From contig CBFFRP010000037.1 of NCBI GenBank assembly GCA_965644295.1, forward strand, positions 1-61,895: DNA of 61,895 nucleotides. The letters run 5' to 3'. The notes beneath the pieces were generated by a model. The model was not told the origin of the DNA. It saw only the letters and a list, made by a program, of their open reading frames with translations, and did not search any database. Positions 43,740 to 55,018 of this stretch are shown in pieces (position 1 is the stretch's first letter; each line of letters starts with the position of its first letter). Position numbers and translations under genes: made by a program. This DNA is from Paraphysomonas bandaiensis (taxonomy: Eukaryota > Chrysophyceae).

Positions 43740-44969
43740 ATGAGCAACCTTTTGACCATTTTATTGATGTTCGTATATATGCTACATCCATACTTCAAAG
43801 TGAATGGATTTTCGAAACATCTGAAATGGATGGCAGAGCTTTCTCCCGAAGGAACGGTGGTCGCGAGAGGGTCGAGAAACGTTGTTTTCTTGAGTAATTC
43901 GTCCAATTATGTTGTACGGGTGTCAGTATCTTCTCCAAATCTGGAGAAAGCTATAGAGGTAAATATTACGAATTTGTGGGAAGGGATTGGATTGTCCTGT
44001 GTAAATGTCAATGACTCATTCTGCACTTTATTACAACGTCTGTCCAGCGATGTCGTTGTATTGGACTTCAGTAATAACATTGGCATCTGGGTATATCCGT
44101 CTCATGAGGCTGAAAACGAGCACGAGCAAGCTTGGAAATATTCCTCCACCCCCGGGCTGGCTTTAGCGACGCCGCCGTCGCCTCTGAACTACGATTATGT
44201 ATTGAATACAGAACTGATTATTGGTAACGACCGATTTCCCTTGACATGTCACATTGAGTTCGCAGCAAAGTATATGGGACATATTCAGGACAAACAGCAT
44301 TGGATCGAAACGGACTTCTTGAGTCTAATTCATGATATCTTCTATGATCAGAGCCGGATGTTGAATTCCTTTAACACATACCACACTGACTGCCACCCTT
44401 TGAATATTTTGTATATCACTGATATTCATAACGTAACACATTTCGTTTGGAACGACTTTGGATATTCAAATGGAAGCAGGTCGATGGGTTCTGAGGACAT
44501 GTCGACACGCCTCCATCCCCAGTACTTGGTGAGTATAGAAAATGTGCTGGACACTCTGATATTTCAGGCGAATCGAAACGAGTATAAAAACATAATCAAA
44601 GCTATGGAATATATCAAGCTTTCTCATACTAAACGAAGTGGCACGTCTCCGTCGATTTATTTCAGTGAAATGCTGAGTATTATTCAGAATACAGTCTTGC
44701 AATTTGATAGCGCCACCTTAAATGCTTTCTTCAAAGAGGGCCCACGGGGATTCTTCATCCCCTATGTGAATAGGGAGCTCAATCGATTGCGCGAGGAAAA
44801 CGAAGCGCAAAATCAGAAAATCGAAGCGCAAAATCAGATAATCGAAGCGCAAAATCAGAAAATCGAAGCGCAAAATCAGATAATCGAAGCGCAAAATCAG
44901 AAAATCGATCGCCTGACTGAGGACATCCGTTTCCTGCATGCGGGAATGGAAACGATGAAAAAATATTAA
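43740..44969 (+). pseudogene. Kinase-like protein, array copy 4, C-terminally frameshifted
   Basis: Identical to copy 3 through the five heptads (44802-44906). One A is then missing from the A-run after METMKK, so the frame ends at TAA 44967-44969 (409 aa). The last 27 residues of the other copies, an acidic tail, are lost. The kinase-like core and coiled coil remain, so a shortened product is conceivable. This unit has a second 1-nt deletion in the 3' flank (near 45109), which explains its 3913-bp length. Confidence 0.65.
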
Positions 44970-45395
44970 TTGAACAAGCGTTTTCGAGGAAGGATGTTGC
45001 CGAAGAAGATCCTGTACCTGGCACTGACGCTTTCGCGCACGAACTGTAGATGCAGCCGGTGATGACGAAAGTGTATAATATGTACCTACAATTGCTTCAC
45101 TTACAACCCTGCTAGAACTATCCTTGATGTTGTGCGTACACATACGACGCCATTGGCTAGCTTCCTTCCCCATTGATGTGATGGCATATTCACTGATTGG
45201 TATACTTTGTCGCGGATGAGAAAGATGAGCATGTTATGAATGATGCAGTTTTGTAGTTTTATAGCTAATTTATCATATTATGACTATTGCAGTAGTTAGA
45301 GTAAGTAGTTATGAGGATTTATGATCGAAGATACATAGATGGAAGAGAGCAGTTATGTCTGAGATAGGCCGAGTTGCGATACGGAGTGAGCAAAC

Positions 45396-45596
45396 ATGAG
45401 TGCAATCTGTGTTTTTGGGATATATTCTGGTAATGAGCGTGATATGAATTGTTGTGAGCATGATATGATATTAATTATTAGTGGATATATTATGAGGGTT
45501 ATTTATTTGGCCATTCTAGTCAGTCAATGGCAATTCATAATGATATTTGGTTATTTATTTATTGATTATATTTATTTGCTATTTATTTTTATTTGA
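45396..45596 (+). CDS. Small hydrophobic ORF, array copy 4
   Basis: 66 codons, identical to copy 1. Low confidence. Confidence 0.25.
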   Translation: MSAICVFGIYSGNERDMNCCEHDMILIISGYIMRVIYLAILVSQWQFIMIFGYLFIDYIYLLFIFI

Positions 45597-46013
45597 CTGA
45601 AAACCCTCAAATATTCACAAAAGTGTTATGCTTAATAAGGTGCTGCTTCTGTAGCGCTAAATAGTAGGATAATAGAATTTGTGCTGATTAGTTATGGGTA
45701 GAGGTCTAACTAGTAGAACTAGCATTCAACTAGCCACTGTATCGGAACGATTTTTTAACGCCTATTGCTAAATAAAAAGACCTTCAATATAACTAGCTAT
45801 ATCTTCAACTAAACAACTAGTTAGAGTGTTGTATAGTACTTCAAAAGTTGTACTAATAGTATCTAGTTAGTTTAGGTACTATATGTATCTCTGCATGCAA
45901 CCGTACTCATGTAATAATCAGACTTTCATATACTATATGTATCATAAGAAGTTGTAAATCAAAATAAATAGCGTGAAAAATTGAAGCTAATTGAACTGAC
46001 TAATAGTTACTTT

Positions 46014-47109
46014 TTATTCCAAGTAGTCGTCATTATCACCTTGCCACACATCAACCTCATCGTCTCCCTTTACAACTAAATCATCAACTTCTACATCAGT
46101 ATCATCCTCTTCATACTCAGCTAAGTGTATAACATGAGAATACACACCCTTCTCACGATATCTAAATTCTTGTTCTAACTCACGACATCTAATTCGGGCA
46201 TGGACCAACTTGTCCATTACTCTCCCACATTTGACGTTCAGATATTCTACACTCAATGCGCTTATTACATTCCAAACGACGCTTAAGGTAAATGCGACGC
46301 TTATTTGTGATACTTGCACTTTCACGACGAAGGCACAGCGTACGTATTTTTCCAAACGGAAACCCATTTTGGTCATTAGCTGATAATGTGTAACCTCAAG
46401 GTTGTGGACATCCTTAAACCACTTCTGTATATCCAGCAACTCTACTGCTCTACCTTCCTCACTTCTGATACGCCAAACCTTATGTAACTTAGAAGATTAA
46501 TAGCCTTGAAGGGATTCATTACCTCTGCTCGTATAGGACCTGTCCAATCTGAGTTAATGTATTTCATGCGCCCCGGATATATTGATTCATAGCTGCTATG
46601 AGGAAGTGTAGTACCCATGTTATCAACCCATTCTTTCCATAGGCTGTATAGCGTACTAACGCCAATACCTAAATAGTCGCTAGCGCGATTCATGACGTCA
46701 GTAATACTTCTCAATTGATGGCCGTTATAGAAGTCATGACGCATGCACCAAATTAACCTCAAATACATGCTTTAATCATCCATATACAGAGAAGTACCAC
46801 TGCAGCGACTACAGGGACATATAAATTCCAATGGGCCCGCCTTTGGCTCAGATGGAGTGAAGTTAGGGGCAGCATAGCGATGGGGTCTGCTAGGGGTCTT
46901 AACGGCAATCTCGGAGGCAATTTCAGGGTTTAAATCACATAAACGAATGCTTCGACACCCCTCCTGGAATATTTTGGCCTTATTCTTTGATCCTGGGGGT
47001 CTACTATGCTTAATTCGAGGTGTAGTGGTCTCATTTACCACTATGTCTCCATCAGCCTCAGAGTGATCTTGAAGGGATCTCTTCCGCATAATTATTTTTT
47101 CCTCGACAT
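46014..47109 (-). pseudogene. Broken AT-hook/zinc/HTH protein gene, array copy 5
   Basis: Same core lesions. At the N-terminus an A-to-T change creates TAA just after the upstream ATG, but the frame reopens at 47089 (MRKRSLQDHS) and resembles copy 2 from there on. Confidence 0.55.
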
Positions 47110-47652
47110 CTAGGAGCCCCTGAGAGTAGCGGAGGGTATGGTCAGGTAGCCGAGAGCGTGCTCTACGATGTTATGCTATTTGGGGTCGTATGGCTTCAAG
47201 CTGAATATACAGTGTATTCTGCAGGTGGGAAGATCGTCCTCGAGTTCCCTCCTCCAAAAAAAAACAACATTTTTGATTTTTGAGTGCCCATATCTCACGA
47301 CACAGACATCGTCACCATAAAGTCATAACGAAATGTTCAGCATTAAATGGACTATTTCGTGTTAAAATCACAGTATTTCGATTACTGAAACGAAAAAGTT
47401 ATGGAATTAAATATAAAAGACACTTTTTCATGATTTTTTTCATGATTTTTGGCCTTTCTCTTCAGCGAATTGTCATCACTCGTAATACCAGGGTAAAACC
47501 CTGTTTGTTTATGTGTCTATGTTTATTCTTTTCTCTTTTAGCCACTCGTAGGCTAATAATTAATATTATTTTGGTTTTATCCACAGCCGAAGCTAGCATC
47601 ATATGTCGTCAAAAACCGAGGCATTCGTGCTTTGAAAAGTTTTCCCTCGAAA

Positions 47653-49026
47653 ATGAGCAACCTTTTGACCATTTTATTGATGTTCGTATATATGCTACAT
47701 CCATACTTCAAAGTGAATGGATTTTCGAAACATCTGAAATGGATGGCAGAGCTTTCTCCCGAAGGAACGGTGGTCGCGAGAGGGTCGAGAAACGTTGTTT
47801 TCTTGAGTAATTCGTCCAATTATGTTGTACGGGTGTCAGTATCTTCTCCAAATCTGGAGAAAGCTATAGAGGTAAATATTACGAATTTGTGGGAAGGGAT
47901 TGGATTGTCCTGTGTAAATGTCAATGACTCATTCTGCACTTTATTACAACGTCTGTCCAGCGATGTCGTTGTATTGGACTTCAGTAATAACATTGGCATC
48001 TGGGTATATCCGTCTCATGAGGCTGAAAACGAGCACGAGCAAGCTTGGAAATATTCCTCCACCCCCGGGCTGGCTTTAGCGACGCCGCCGTCGCCTCTGA
48101 ACTACGATTATGTATTGAATACAGAACTGATTATTGGTAACGACCGATTTCCCTTGACATGTCACATTGAGTTCGCAGCAAAGTATATGGGACATATTCA
48201 GGACAAACAGCATTGGATCGAAACGGACTTCTTGAGTCTAATTCATGATATCTTCTATGATCAGAGCCGGATGTTGAATTCCTTTAACACATACCACACT
48301 GACTGCCACCCTTTGAATATTTTGTATATCACTGATATTCATAACGTAACACATTTCGTTTGGAACGACTTTGGATATTCAAATGGAAGCAGGTCGATGG
48401 GTTCTGAGGACATGTCGACACGCCTCCATCCCCAGTACTTGGTGAGTATAGAAAATGTGCTGGACACTCTGATATTTCAGGCGAATCGAAACGAGTATAA
48501 AAACATAATCAAAGCTATGGAATATATCAAGCTTTCTCATACTAAACGAAATGGCACGTCTCCGTCGATTTATTTCAGTGAAATGCTGAGTATTATTCAG
48601 AATACAGTCTTGCAATTTGATAGCGCCACCTTAAATGCTTTCTTCAAAGAGGGCCCACGGGGATTCTTCATCCCCTATGTGAATAGGGAGCTCAATCGAT
48701 TGCGCGAGGAAAACGAAGCGCAAAATCAGAAAATCGAAGCGCAAAATCAGAATATCGAAGCGCAAAATCAGAATATCGAAGCGCAAAATCAGATAATCGA
48801 AGCGCAGAATCTGAAAATCGAAGCGCAGAATCAGAAAATCGAAGCGCAAAATCAGATAATCGAAGCGCAAAATCAGAAAATCGATCGCCTGACTGAGGAC
48901 ATCCGTTTCCTGCATGCGGGAATGGAAACGATGAAAAAAATATTAATTGAGCAAGCGTTTTCGAGGAAGGATGTTGCCGAAGAAGATCCTGTACCTGGCA
49001 CTGACGCTTTCGCGCACGAACTGTAG
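47653..49026 (+). CDS. Secretory-pathway kinase-like protein, array copy 5 (eight heptads)
   Basis: 457 aa. The coiled coil holds eight heptads (48715-48882), including variants with N or L in place of K or Q (EAQNQNI, EAQNLKI). There is one S-to-N difference before the coiled coil (KRNGTSP). HTD, Asn and DFG motifs are unchanged. It is the most diverged array member, at the right edge. Confidence 0.7.
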   Translation: MSNLLTILLMFVYMLHPYFKVNGFSKHLKWMAELSPEGTVVARGSRNVVFLSNSSNYVVRVSVSSPNLEKAIEVNITNLWEGIGLSCVNVNDSFCTLLQRLSSDVVVLDFSNNIGIWVYPSHEAENEHEQAWKYSSTPGLALATPPSPLNYDYVLNTELIIGNDRFPLTCHIEFAAKYMGHIQDKQHWIETDFLSLIHDIFYDQSRMLNSFNTYHTDCHPLNILYITDIHNVTHFVWNDFGYSNGSRSMGSEDMSTRLHPQYLVSIENVLDTLIFQANRNEYKNIIKAMEYIKLSHTKRNGTSPSIYFSEMLSIIQNTVLQFDSATLNAFFKEGPRGFFIPYVNRELNRLREENEAQNQKIEAQNQNIEAQNQNIEAQNQIIEAQNLKIEAQNQKIEAQNQIIEAQNQKIDRLTEDIRFLHAGMETMKKILIEQAFSRKDVAEEDPVPGTDAFAHEL

Positions 49027-49375
49027 ATGCTGCCGGTGATGACGAAAGTGTATAATATGTACCTACAATTGCTTCACTTACAACCCCTGCTAGAACTATC
49101 CTTGATGTTGTGCGTACACATACGACGCCATTGGCTAGCTTCCTTCCCCATTGATGTGATGGCATATTCACTGATTGGTATACTTTGTCGCGGATGAGAA
49201 AGATGAGCATGTTATGAATGATGCAGTTTTGTAGTTTTATAGCTAATTTATCATATTATGACTATTGCAGTAGTTAGAGTAAGTAGTTATGAGGATTTTT
49301 ATGATCGAAGATACATAGATGGAAGAGAGCAGTTATGTCTGAGATAGGCCGAGTTGCGATACGGAGTGAGCAAAC

Positions 49376-49576
49376 ATGAGTGCAATCTGTGTTTTTGGGA
49401 TATATTCTGGTAATGAGCGTGATATGAATTGTTGTGAGCATGATATGATATTAATTTTTAGTGGATATATTATGAGGGTTATTTATATGGCCATTCTAGT
49501 CAGCCAATGGCAATTCATAATGATATTTGGTTATTTATTTATTGATTATATTTATTTGCTATTTATTTTTATTTGA
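49376..49576 (+). CDS. Small hydrophobic ORF, array copy 5
   Basis: 66 codons with two substitutions relative to copies 1-4 (I to F, L to M), both conservative. Low confidence. Confidence 0.25.
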   Translation: MSAICVFGIYSGNERDMNCCEHDMILIFSGYIMRVIYMAILVSQWQFIMIFGYLFIDYIYLLFIFI

Positions 49577-49627
49577 CTGAAAACCCTCAAATATTCACAA
49601 AAGTGTTATGCTTAATAAGGTGCTGCT

Positions 49628-50653
49628 GTCAACATGTGTACTGAACGGTTGATAAACAAACCAACATTTGTTTTTATCTCTTGTTTGATTAATTCACTGT
49701 TTCTATCTGGTTGATCTGGTAGATAGTGATTTTTATCCTTGACTGTTTCCTATTTTGGCAGTAATATCATTAATTGTATTGCTTCCTAAACTGGTTAAAC
49801 TGGTTGCTATTGTCATCTGAGCAATAGTTTTCTAAATCGTGGTTTAATTGAGGTAGTTAACTCGGGAAGCTCAGGAAGTCATCTGTACCGGTACAGAGCA
49901 GTTAACATCCATCGTTCGAAGCGTTGTTATTAATTATTTATTTAGAATTATTGCATTCAATTAAATTATACCTAAAAAGATGTCAAGGTCTGACTTGCTT
50001 CGCTCTCAGCAACAATCCAAGTCGCCACACAACAACAGGGGCTGTGACGAAGCACAGGCAGACCTGAAGGTTGACAATTCGGGTCAACCAACCGTGGATC
50101 AGTTGAGAATTGGCAGCGGGATCTATTTTTCGACCTAGTCAATTTGGTGGAATTTCCTAGTCACACCAAAATTGGTGTAAAAACCTAGTCAAAAGGTTGA
50201 AAAACCTAGTCATTAAATAATTAGATTTTTAACTTTACAATTACTAGGTTGACTAGGTGGAATAGGGTATTCACCTAGTCAAACGTGGGAGCATACTCTA
50301 GCAAATATTGCATGCATGCAATATGCAATGTGCATCATATATTTCAGCATCGTATCTTAGGATGGACAAATATCTCATCAGGGACATCAGAGAACCGACG
50401 CTGCCATCGAAACCCTTTCTCGCTCTTGTATACCAGCACCAACATAATACAAAATGGGGTTATTTTGGAGGTGTGGTCGAAAGAAGTCTTTTTTTTGAAA
50501 GAAGTGTGAAATCATGCGAGTGCTGATGATGAACTAGCAAGACTGATTCATGAACTGCAACAAGTTTTAACACACATATCACCATATTACACTACAAACC
50601 AAAGCATATTATGAGAACATTTTGTTATGTATGTATACTAGTGTGTTATTACT
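49628..50653. other. Right flank of array; possible retroelement 5' fragment
   Basis: The sequence right of the last unit begins gtcaacatgtgtactg. An ATG at 49980 opens 53 codons (MSRSDLLRSQQQSKSPHNN...), a hydrophilic stretch like the start of a Gag. The frame ends where the CCTAGTC cluster begins. An LTR plus truncated Gag is possible, but no second LTR was found. Confidence 0.3.
50134..50280. repeat. Cluster of CCTAGTC motifs in both orientations
   Basis: The heptamer CCTAGTC occurs five times directly and its complement GACTAGG/ACTAGG twice within 147 bp, separated by AT-rich spacers. Two of the units flank small palindromes (accaaaattggt). This could be part of a foldback element or a clustered binding site. 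Confidence 0.6.
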
Positions 50654-51463
50654 ATGACCTGGGGTAAAGAAATCAGGGAAAGAGCAATCCAGCTGCTGAT
50701 TGAGCGGGGATTGACTGAAAGTAATTTGAGATTAATATCAGAAACACTAGGCCCTTCAGTCAACAGCCTTCGTAATTGGTGGTTTTTGATACGTGAACAT
50801 GGTTTGCTTGGTCCAAAGCGAGTTCGCACAACACTAAACCGAAAAATGAGAGATGAAGACCTTATTTTTGCGAGGATTTGTATCGAAACGGAGCCCACCC
50901 TGTTCATGAGAGAAGTAGCCGAGTTGATTTACATGGAAAATGGTTATATTTATGAAACCTGGGAAGTTAGAGATAGTCTTGCTCGTATTGGTTACAGCTC
51001 CAAAGCTATTTCGGTAATGGCTAGAGAACGTAACGAAGGTTTGCGGGATCTATGGTGAGAACATGTCACTGGAGAATTAACTGTGTCAGCACGAGAGTAT
51101 GTGTTTGTTGATGAGTCACATATTAGTGCGCAGGAGGCAAAGCGACGTCGTGGCTGGAGCCAAGCAGGCGAACGAGCATGGGTGAGAAGTACATTAGGGG
51201 ATCGTGTATCGTGCTCTGCAGTGACATCTATGGCTATGTACGGGGTGTTGTCAGTGTCTGTTTTTGATATTGTGGATGGAGACCTATTTCTTTTTGCGCT
51301 GGAGACAGACATTCTTCCCTTGATGAATAGAGCAGACGATCCCTACTCCACCGAACCGGTACCGATGAGCATATTGGTGATGGATAATGCTGCAACTCAT
51401 CTCAAAGCAGCTGTGGTGGCATTATGTTTGGCTTGTTGGAATACGTATGGTTCTCTAAGATAG
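50654..51463 (+). pseudogene. Tc1/mariner-like transposase, nonsense and 3'-truncated
   Basis: A single frame from ATG 50654 is interrupted by one in-frame TGA at 51056. The N-terminal half has HTH-type sequence (LISETLGPSVNSLRNWWFLI). The second half has a DDE_3-type core: VFVDESHI, RRRGWSQAGERAW and ILVMDNAATH, giving two of the three catalytic acidic residues. The frame stops at 51463, before the expected LPPYSPxLNPIE segment, so the third catalytic residue is missing. No terminal inverted repeats were identified. Confidence 0.8.
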
Positions 51464-51722
51464 TACTGTAGAATACGTTAAATACAATGTGAAAAACAGT
51501 AATACGTAGTCAATAGTCAAAGGTGCTATATAGCTATAACTGTGAAACTGAAGTATTATATCATGACGATTCAAGATACGGAAGTTGAGCAGTGGTTGAC
51601 ATGAACGAAATAATTTATCATGTTGTTGACATGTGTTACATGACAACACACAAATTGTGTATACAATCATAATAAAGTAATCTATCTAGTTTGACTAACT
51701 TAAACTTCTCTTACAACGATCT
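51464..51722. other. Possible LTR remnant upstream of copia-2
   Basis: The stretch ttgttgacatgtgttacatgacaac ... cttctcttaca (about 51621-51711) begins TGTTG and ends in CA just before the Gag frame, as a short copia LTR would. No matching copy was found downstream, so it remains a guess. Confidence 0.25.
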
Positions 51723-51725
51723 TAA

Positions 51726-52841
51726 TCATCTGAAAATGGTCATTATAGTCAATATGGTAGCGAATGCGGAGGAGAGAAGGAGGATAGAGCTGATGTTCCA
51801 TGGTTCGACGAGAGCAACGTTGAACAATGGATCGAAGACTTTGAGACGTTCCTTATGAGAAAGGAGCAGAGTGAGGTGGCTCTAGAAAGGCCACCAGAGG
51901 AAGAGGATTTCGGAATTCAACCCCTGAATAGTCTTGAGACCAAGTCCTACAAAGAAGCGGTGGACAAGTATTGGAAGGCGAATGCAATTGCTTACTCATA
52001 CTGCAGAGAGGCGGTGAAGCGATCTCCGAAGGCGCTGCAGAAGTTTCATCTGAAGCACAAGGAGTTCAAGGCAGCTGAAGGAAGAGTTAATAAGTTCAGC
52101 GCCAGAGAGATGGTTAGCACTCTTAAATCGTGTTTTGAAGGGGGAACACAAAACAAGATTAGTGCTCTGCTTGCTCAGTTTGGATCATTCGAGATGAAGC
52201 CAGGGGAGACCGCGAAAGAGTATGTACTGCGTTTTGAGCTGCTTCTTCGTGAACTTCAGGCGCATAACCAAACGGTAACGGAAGAATCAAAAATTAGTAG
52301 GCTGAAGGAGGGAATTATCAGTGATGAATATGACGGTTTGAATTATGCCCTGTATTTAATGCCCGATGATGTACCATATGAATTGCTATCCAAACGTATC
52401 GAACAGTTCGACGACACCAAGTATGGGAGGAAAATCATAGAGAAGAAGCGAAAGAGCACGGAGGAGCTGAATCATATTGAAAAGCCTCGAAAGAAAGAGA
52501 GAGTATCTACAAAGAGGAAGTGCACTTATTGCTCGAAGAAAGGTATAATACACAATCATAATACAGAACAATGTAGGAAGAAAAAGGGGAAAACGAAGGG
52601 ACAAAGACCGGGCAGTAAGGAATATACAGGATGCAGAGAGTATGCAAATCCAAAAACCATCGCGCGAACGAATGTCCCCGAAATTCGACTGGAAAGACCA
52701 AGAAACCCCAGAAATCTGGGAAGGTTTTCACATTCGAGAATATCCGCAGAGGAGGAACCGAGTCTGACTCGGAGTCCGAAGCGAATATGCTTTATGACTG
52801 CGCTGTTGATATATATGATAAAAGTGACACATGTTGTATGA
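51726..52841 (+). pseudogene. Copia-2 Gag, start codon missing
   Basis: Coding-like sequence begins upstream of the first in-frame ATG (51855): PWFDESNVEQWIEDFETFL at 51798-51854 is typical Gag N-terminal sequence, but no in-frame ATG lies between the stop at 51723 and it. A first zinc knuckle is seen (CTYCSKKGIIHNHNTEQC). The second knuckle is disrupted at 52631: the Gag frame reads TGCREYANPK, while the Pol frame reads RVCKSKNHRANEC. Confidence 0.75.
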
Positions 52842-55018
52842 TTGGTACTGCTGAACACTATACATACATAGATACATGCTGTTCATCATCAATGTTCTTA
52901 ATGAATGATGTGACCATGCTTGACACTCATATGAATACATCAAAGGTGATAAACGGATCTAAGAAGGGATCAGAGATTCATATCACAAGTGTGGGTTCCC
53001 GTGGAGCATGGAGAGACATAGAAATTTCAGATCAGATCAATCGATGCCTGTGCTCCGGACGTAAGCTGAACGAAATGGGCTATCGATTCACGGTGTGGTA
53101 TGGGATCCAAATTTATGACTGTAATACCGGTGAGCTGGTACTGGAGGGACCCATGAAGAATGGAATGACTGCAGTTCCAACTCAGCAGCTGTTGGAGCTT
53201 CCAGATGTGTCTACACCGAGTAATTGTGAAGTAAATCTTAGCGATAGGACTGGTGAGGACGAGCTGGAACTGCTGCATAGGAGAATGGGCCATTTCAACA
53301 AAGGGGCTCTAACGGAGGCACATAGAAGGATGTTGTTCACTGGCTCAAATCTGCAGAGGAAGCACCTATCGAAGACTGCATTAAAAAAATCTTGTCTCTG
53401 TAGCATATGTGCCAGATCAAAGATTACGAGAGTTTCGTTTCACACAAAGGAGGATACGGATGTCAAGCCGGACATATCGGCTGATGTGCAAGTATTTCTG
53501 AATACTCCCGCTCGAGGTGATGAGCGCTACGTGATCAAACTAACTCATCACCCGAGTAGGATGTTCTGGGTAAAAGGCGTAAACCAGCGTACTAAAGAAG
53601 AAGTGATTCAGTTTTTTAGAGAGGTGTTCGAAGGAGAGATTAGGCAATATAAGCTGAGAGTGGACCACTACCACGCTGATGGAGCTGGAGAACTCATAAA
53701 TCAAGAACTTAGGAGCTATTTGAGATCACAAGGCTGCTACAAACATACTTGGTCTTCAACAGATAGTCCGGAAATGAATGCAGTAGAGGAGCGAAAATTC
53801 AGGACTGCATCAGAGATGGCGTTGGCGATGTTGTTGCAGTCAGGCCTACCGGTTCCATTCTGGTTAGACGCGTATCATGCTGCTCGCTATACACTGATCA
53901 GACTCCCTACAAGGACGGACAGAGGATACATGTCCCCATATGAGTATGTCACGGGTCAGCCACCCAGTTTGAAATATTTTAGAGTATGGGGGTGCAAAAC
54001 TTATATATTGACACCTAAGGCGGACAGGCGAAAGGACTGGGACGATAAATCAAAGATTGGATACCTAGTGGGATATTCGGAAGATAAAGTTGGATACCAG
54101 GTGTATCTCCCAGCAACCGATAAGGTAATTACGTGTGTACACATACTCACAGATGAGAGTATACCTTCCCGCACCGAAGAATATTACGCAGAAATCGACG
54201 CTCTCCGAGTACGAACAGCACCTAGACCAAAGACGGTGAATGATTATCAGCATCTCGTGAAGACTTTTCACATAGACGATGAAGACGGGCTGTTGTACAA
54301 GACCACCAGAGTGGTAGAAAGAAAGGGTGTCATTGTTGGTTATCGGTCACTTGTAACTGCGGGGAGAACCCACATTGAGCAGAAGGTACCCATACATATA
54401 GAAGATGTTCAGGTAATGACAAGGAATACGCCTGGATACACGGGATATACGGGAACGAGGGACGCCTCTAGTACCACTGATGGACGGAGTACGTCCACTA
54501 TCCCAGCGCCTGAGAGCCATCAGGAGCAGCTAGTTAACCATGGTATTATTCAGGGAGCACCTGATGAAGATATGACTCAAGGAGTACTTGATGAAGATGC
54601 AGCTCAGGGAGTACCTGAATATACTGATACTATAAATTCTAACAGTACTAATACCCTACAGAGAGTATCTAAAAGGGATGCAGAGAAACGTAAGCGTTTA
54701 CGGAGGAGGCTAGCTAATGCTTCAGTGTTAGGAGAAATTAACATGATAGAGGTAATGGATGCCGATGTAAATGTCATGGATTCAGAGGAGAGTACTGAGA
54801 ATAAACACGTCCATGAACCGAACAGTTTTCTAGAGGCGGAGAGGTCCCCTCAAGCGGACGAATGGAGAACAGCCAGACGAATAGAGAAGAAAGCTCTTTT
54901 ACGAAGAGGCGTTTTGAAGATAGTACGTCGACCATCTGGGGTCAAATTAATCAGATGTAAGTATGTTCACAAACTCAAGCGTGACATACTTGTAAACAAC
55001 TCAGGTCTTGCAACCTAA
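52631..55018 (+). pseudogene. Copia-2 protease-integrase polyprotein, RT truncated
   Basis: About 795 codons. It opens with the rest of a zinc knuckle (RVCKSKNHRANEC), then a protease-like YIDTCCSS, and the pre-integrase HRRMGH...CSICARSK zinc finger. The integrase core has candidate D (ISADVQVF), D (HADGAGELI) and E (NAVEERKFRTASEMA). The C-terminal FWLDAYHAARYTLIRLPT and YFRVWGCKTYI are typical of copia integrase. The final residues (EWRTARRIEKKALLRRGV, IRCKYVHKLK) are the first strands of copia RT; the polymerase YxDD and RNase H are absent. Confidence 0.85.

Larger units (their letters stand above)
30031..49627. repeat. Five-copy head-to-tail array of a 3.9-kb unit
   Basis: Units start at 30031, 33925, 37820, 41735 and 45648 and end at 49627; lengths are 3894, 3895, 3915, 3913 and 3980 bp. 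Each begins with the terminal 140 bp of the LINE (tctgtagcgctaaatagtag) and ends with aataaggtgctgct. The left side of unit 1 continues into intact LINE sequence and the right side of unit 5 into unrelated DNA, so this is a tandem duplication of a genomic segment. Length differences are mostly explained by a 21-bp coding repeat. Scattered substitutions distinguish the copies. Confidence 0.95.
51726..55018 (+). mobile_element. Ty1/copia element lacking RT and RNase H
   Basis: Gag, protease, integrase and only the beginning of the RT domain are present. The frame then ends and unrelated sequence follows. No LTR pair was found. It is not closely related to the intact copia element at 10.5-15.5 kb: it has a conventional HHCC integrase, which that element lacks. 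Confidence 0.85.

Noticed and set aside
30031-49627. Tandem units as multiple insertions of one mobile element
   Set aside because: Unit 1 is continuous with LINE sequence on its left and no terminal repeats or target duplications bracket the units. Tandem duplication of a genomic segment fits better.
30031-49627. The five copies as a pure assembly artefact
   Set aside because: Units differ by substitutions, single-base indels and 4, 4, 5, 5 and 8 heptads, which a duplicated contig would not show. The exact copy number still needs long reads.
50654-51463. An active Tc1/mariner transposase
   Set aside because: It contains an in-frame TGA and lacks the third catalytic residue and C-terminus, and no inverted repeats were found.
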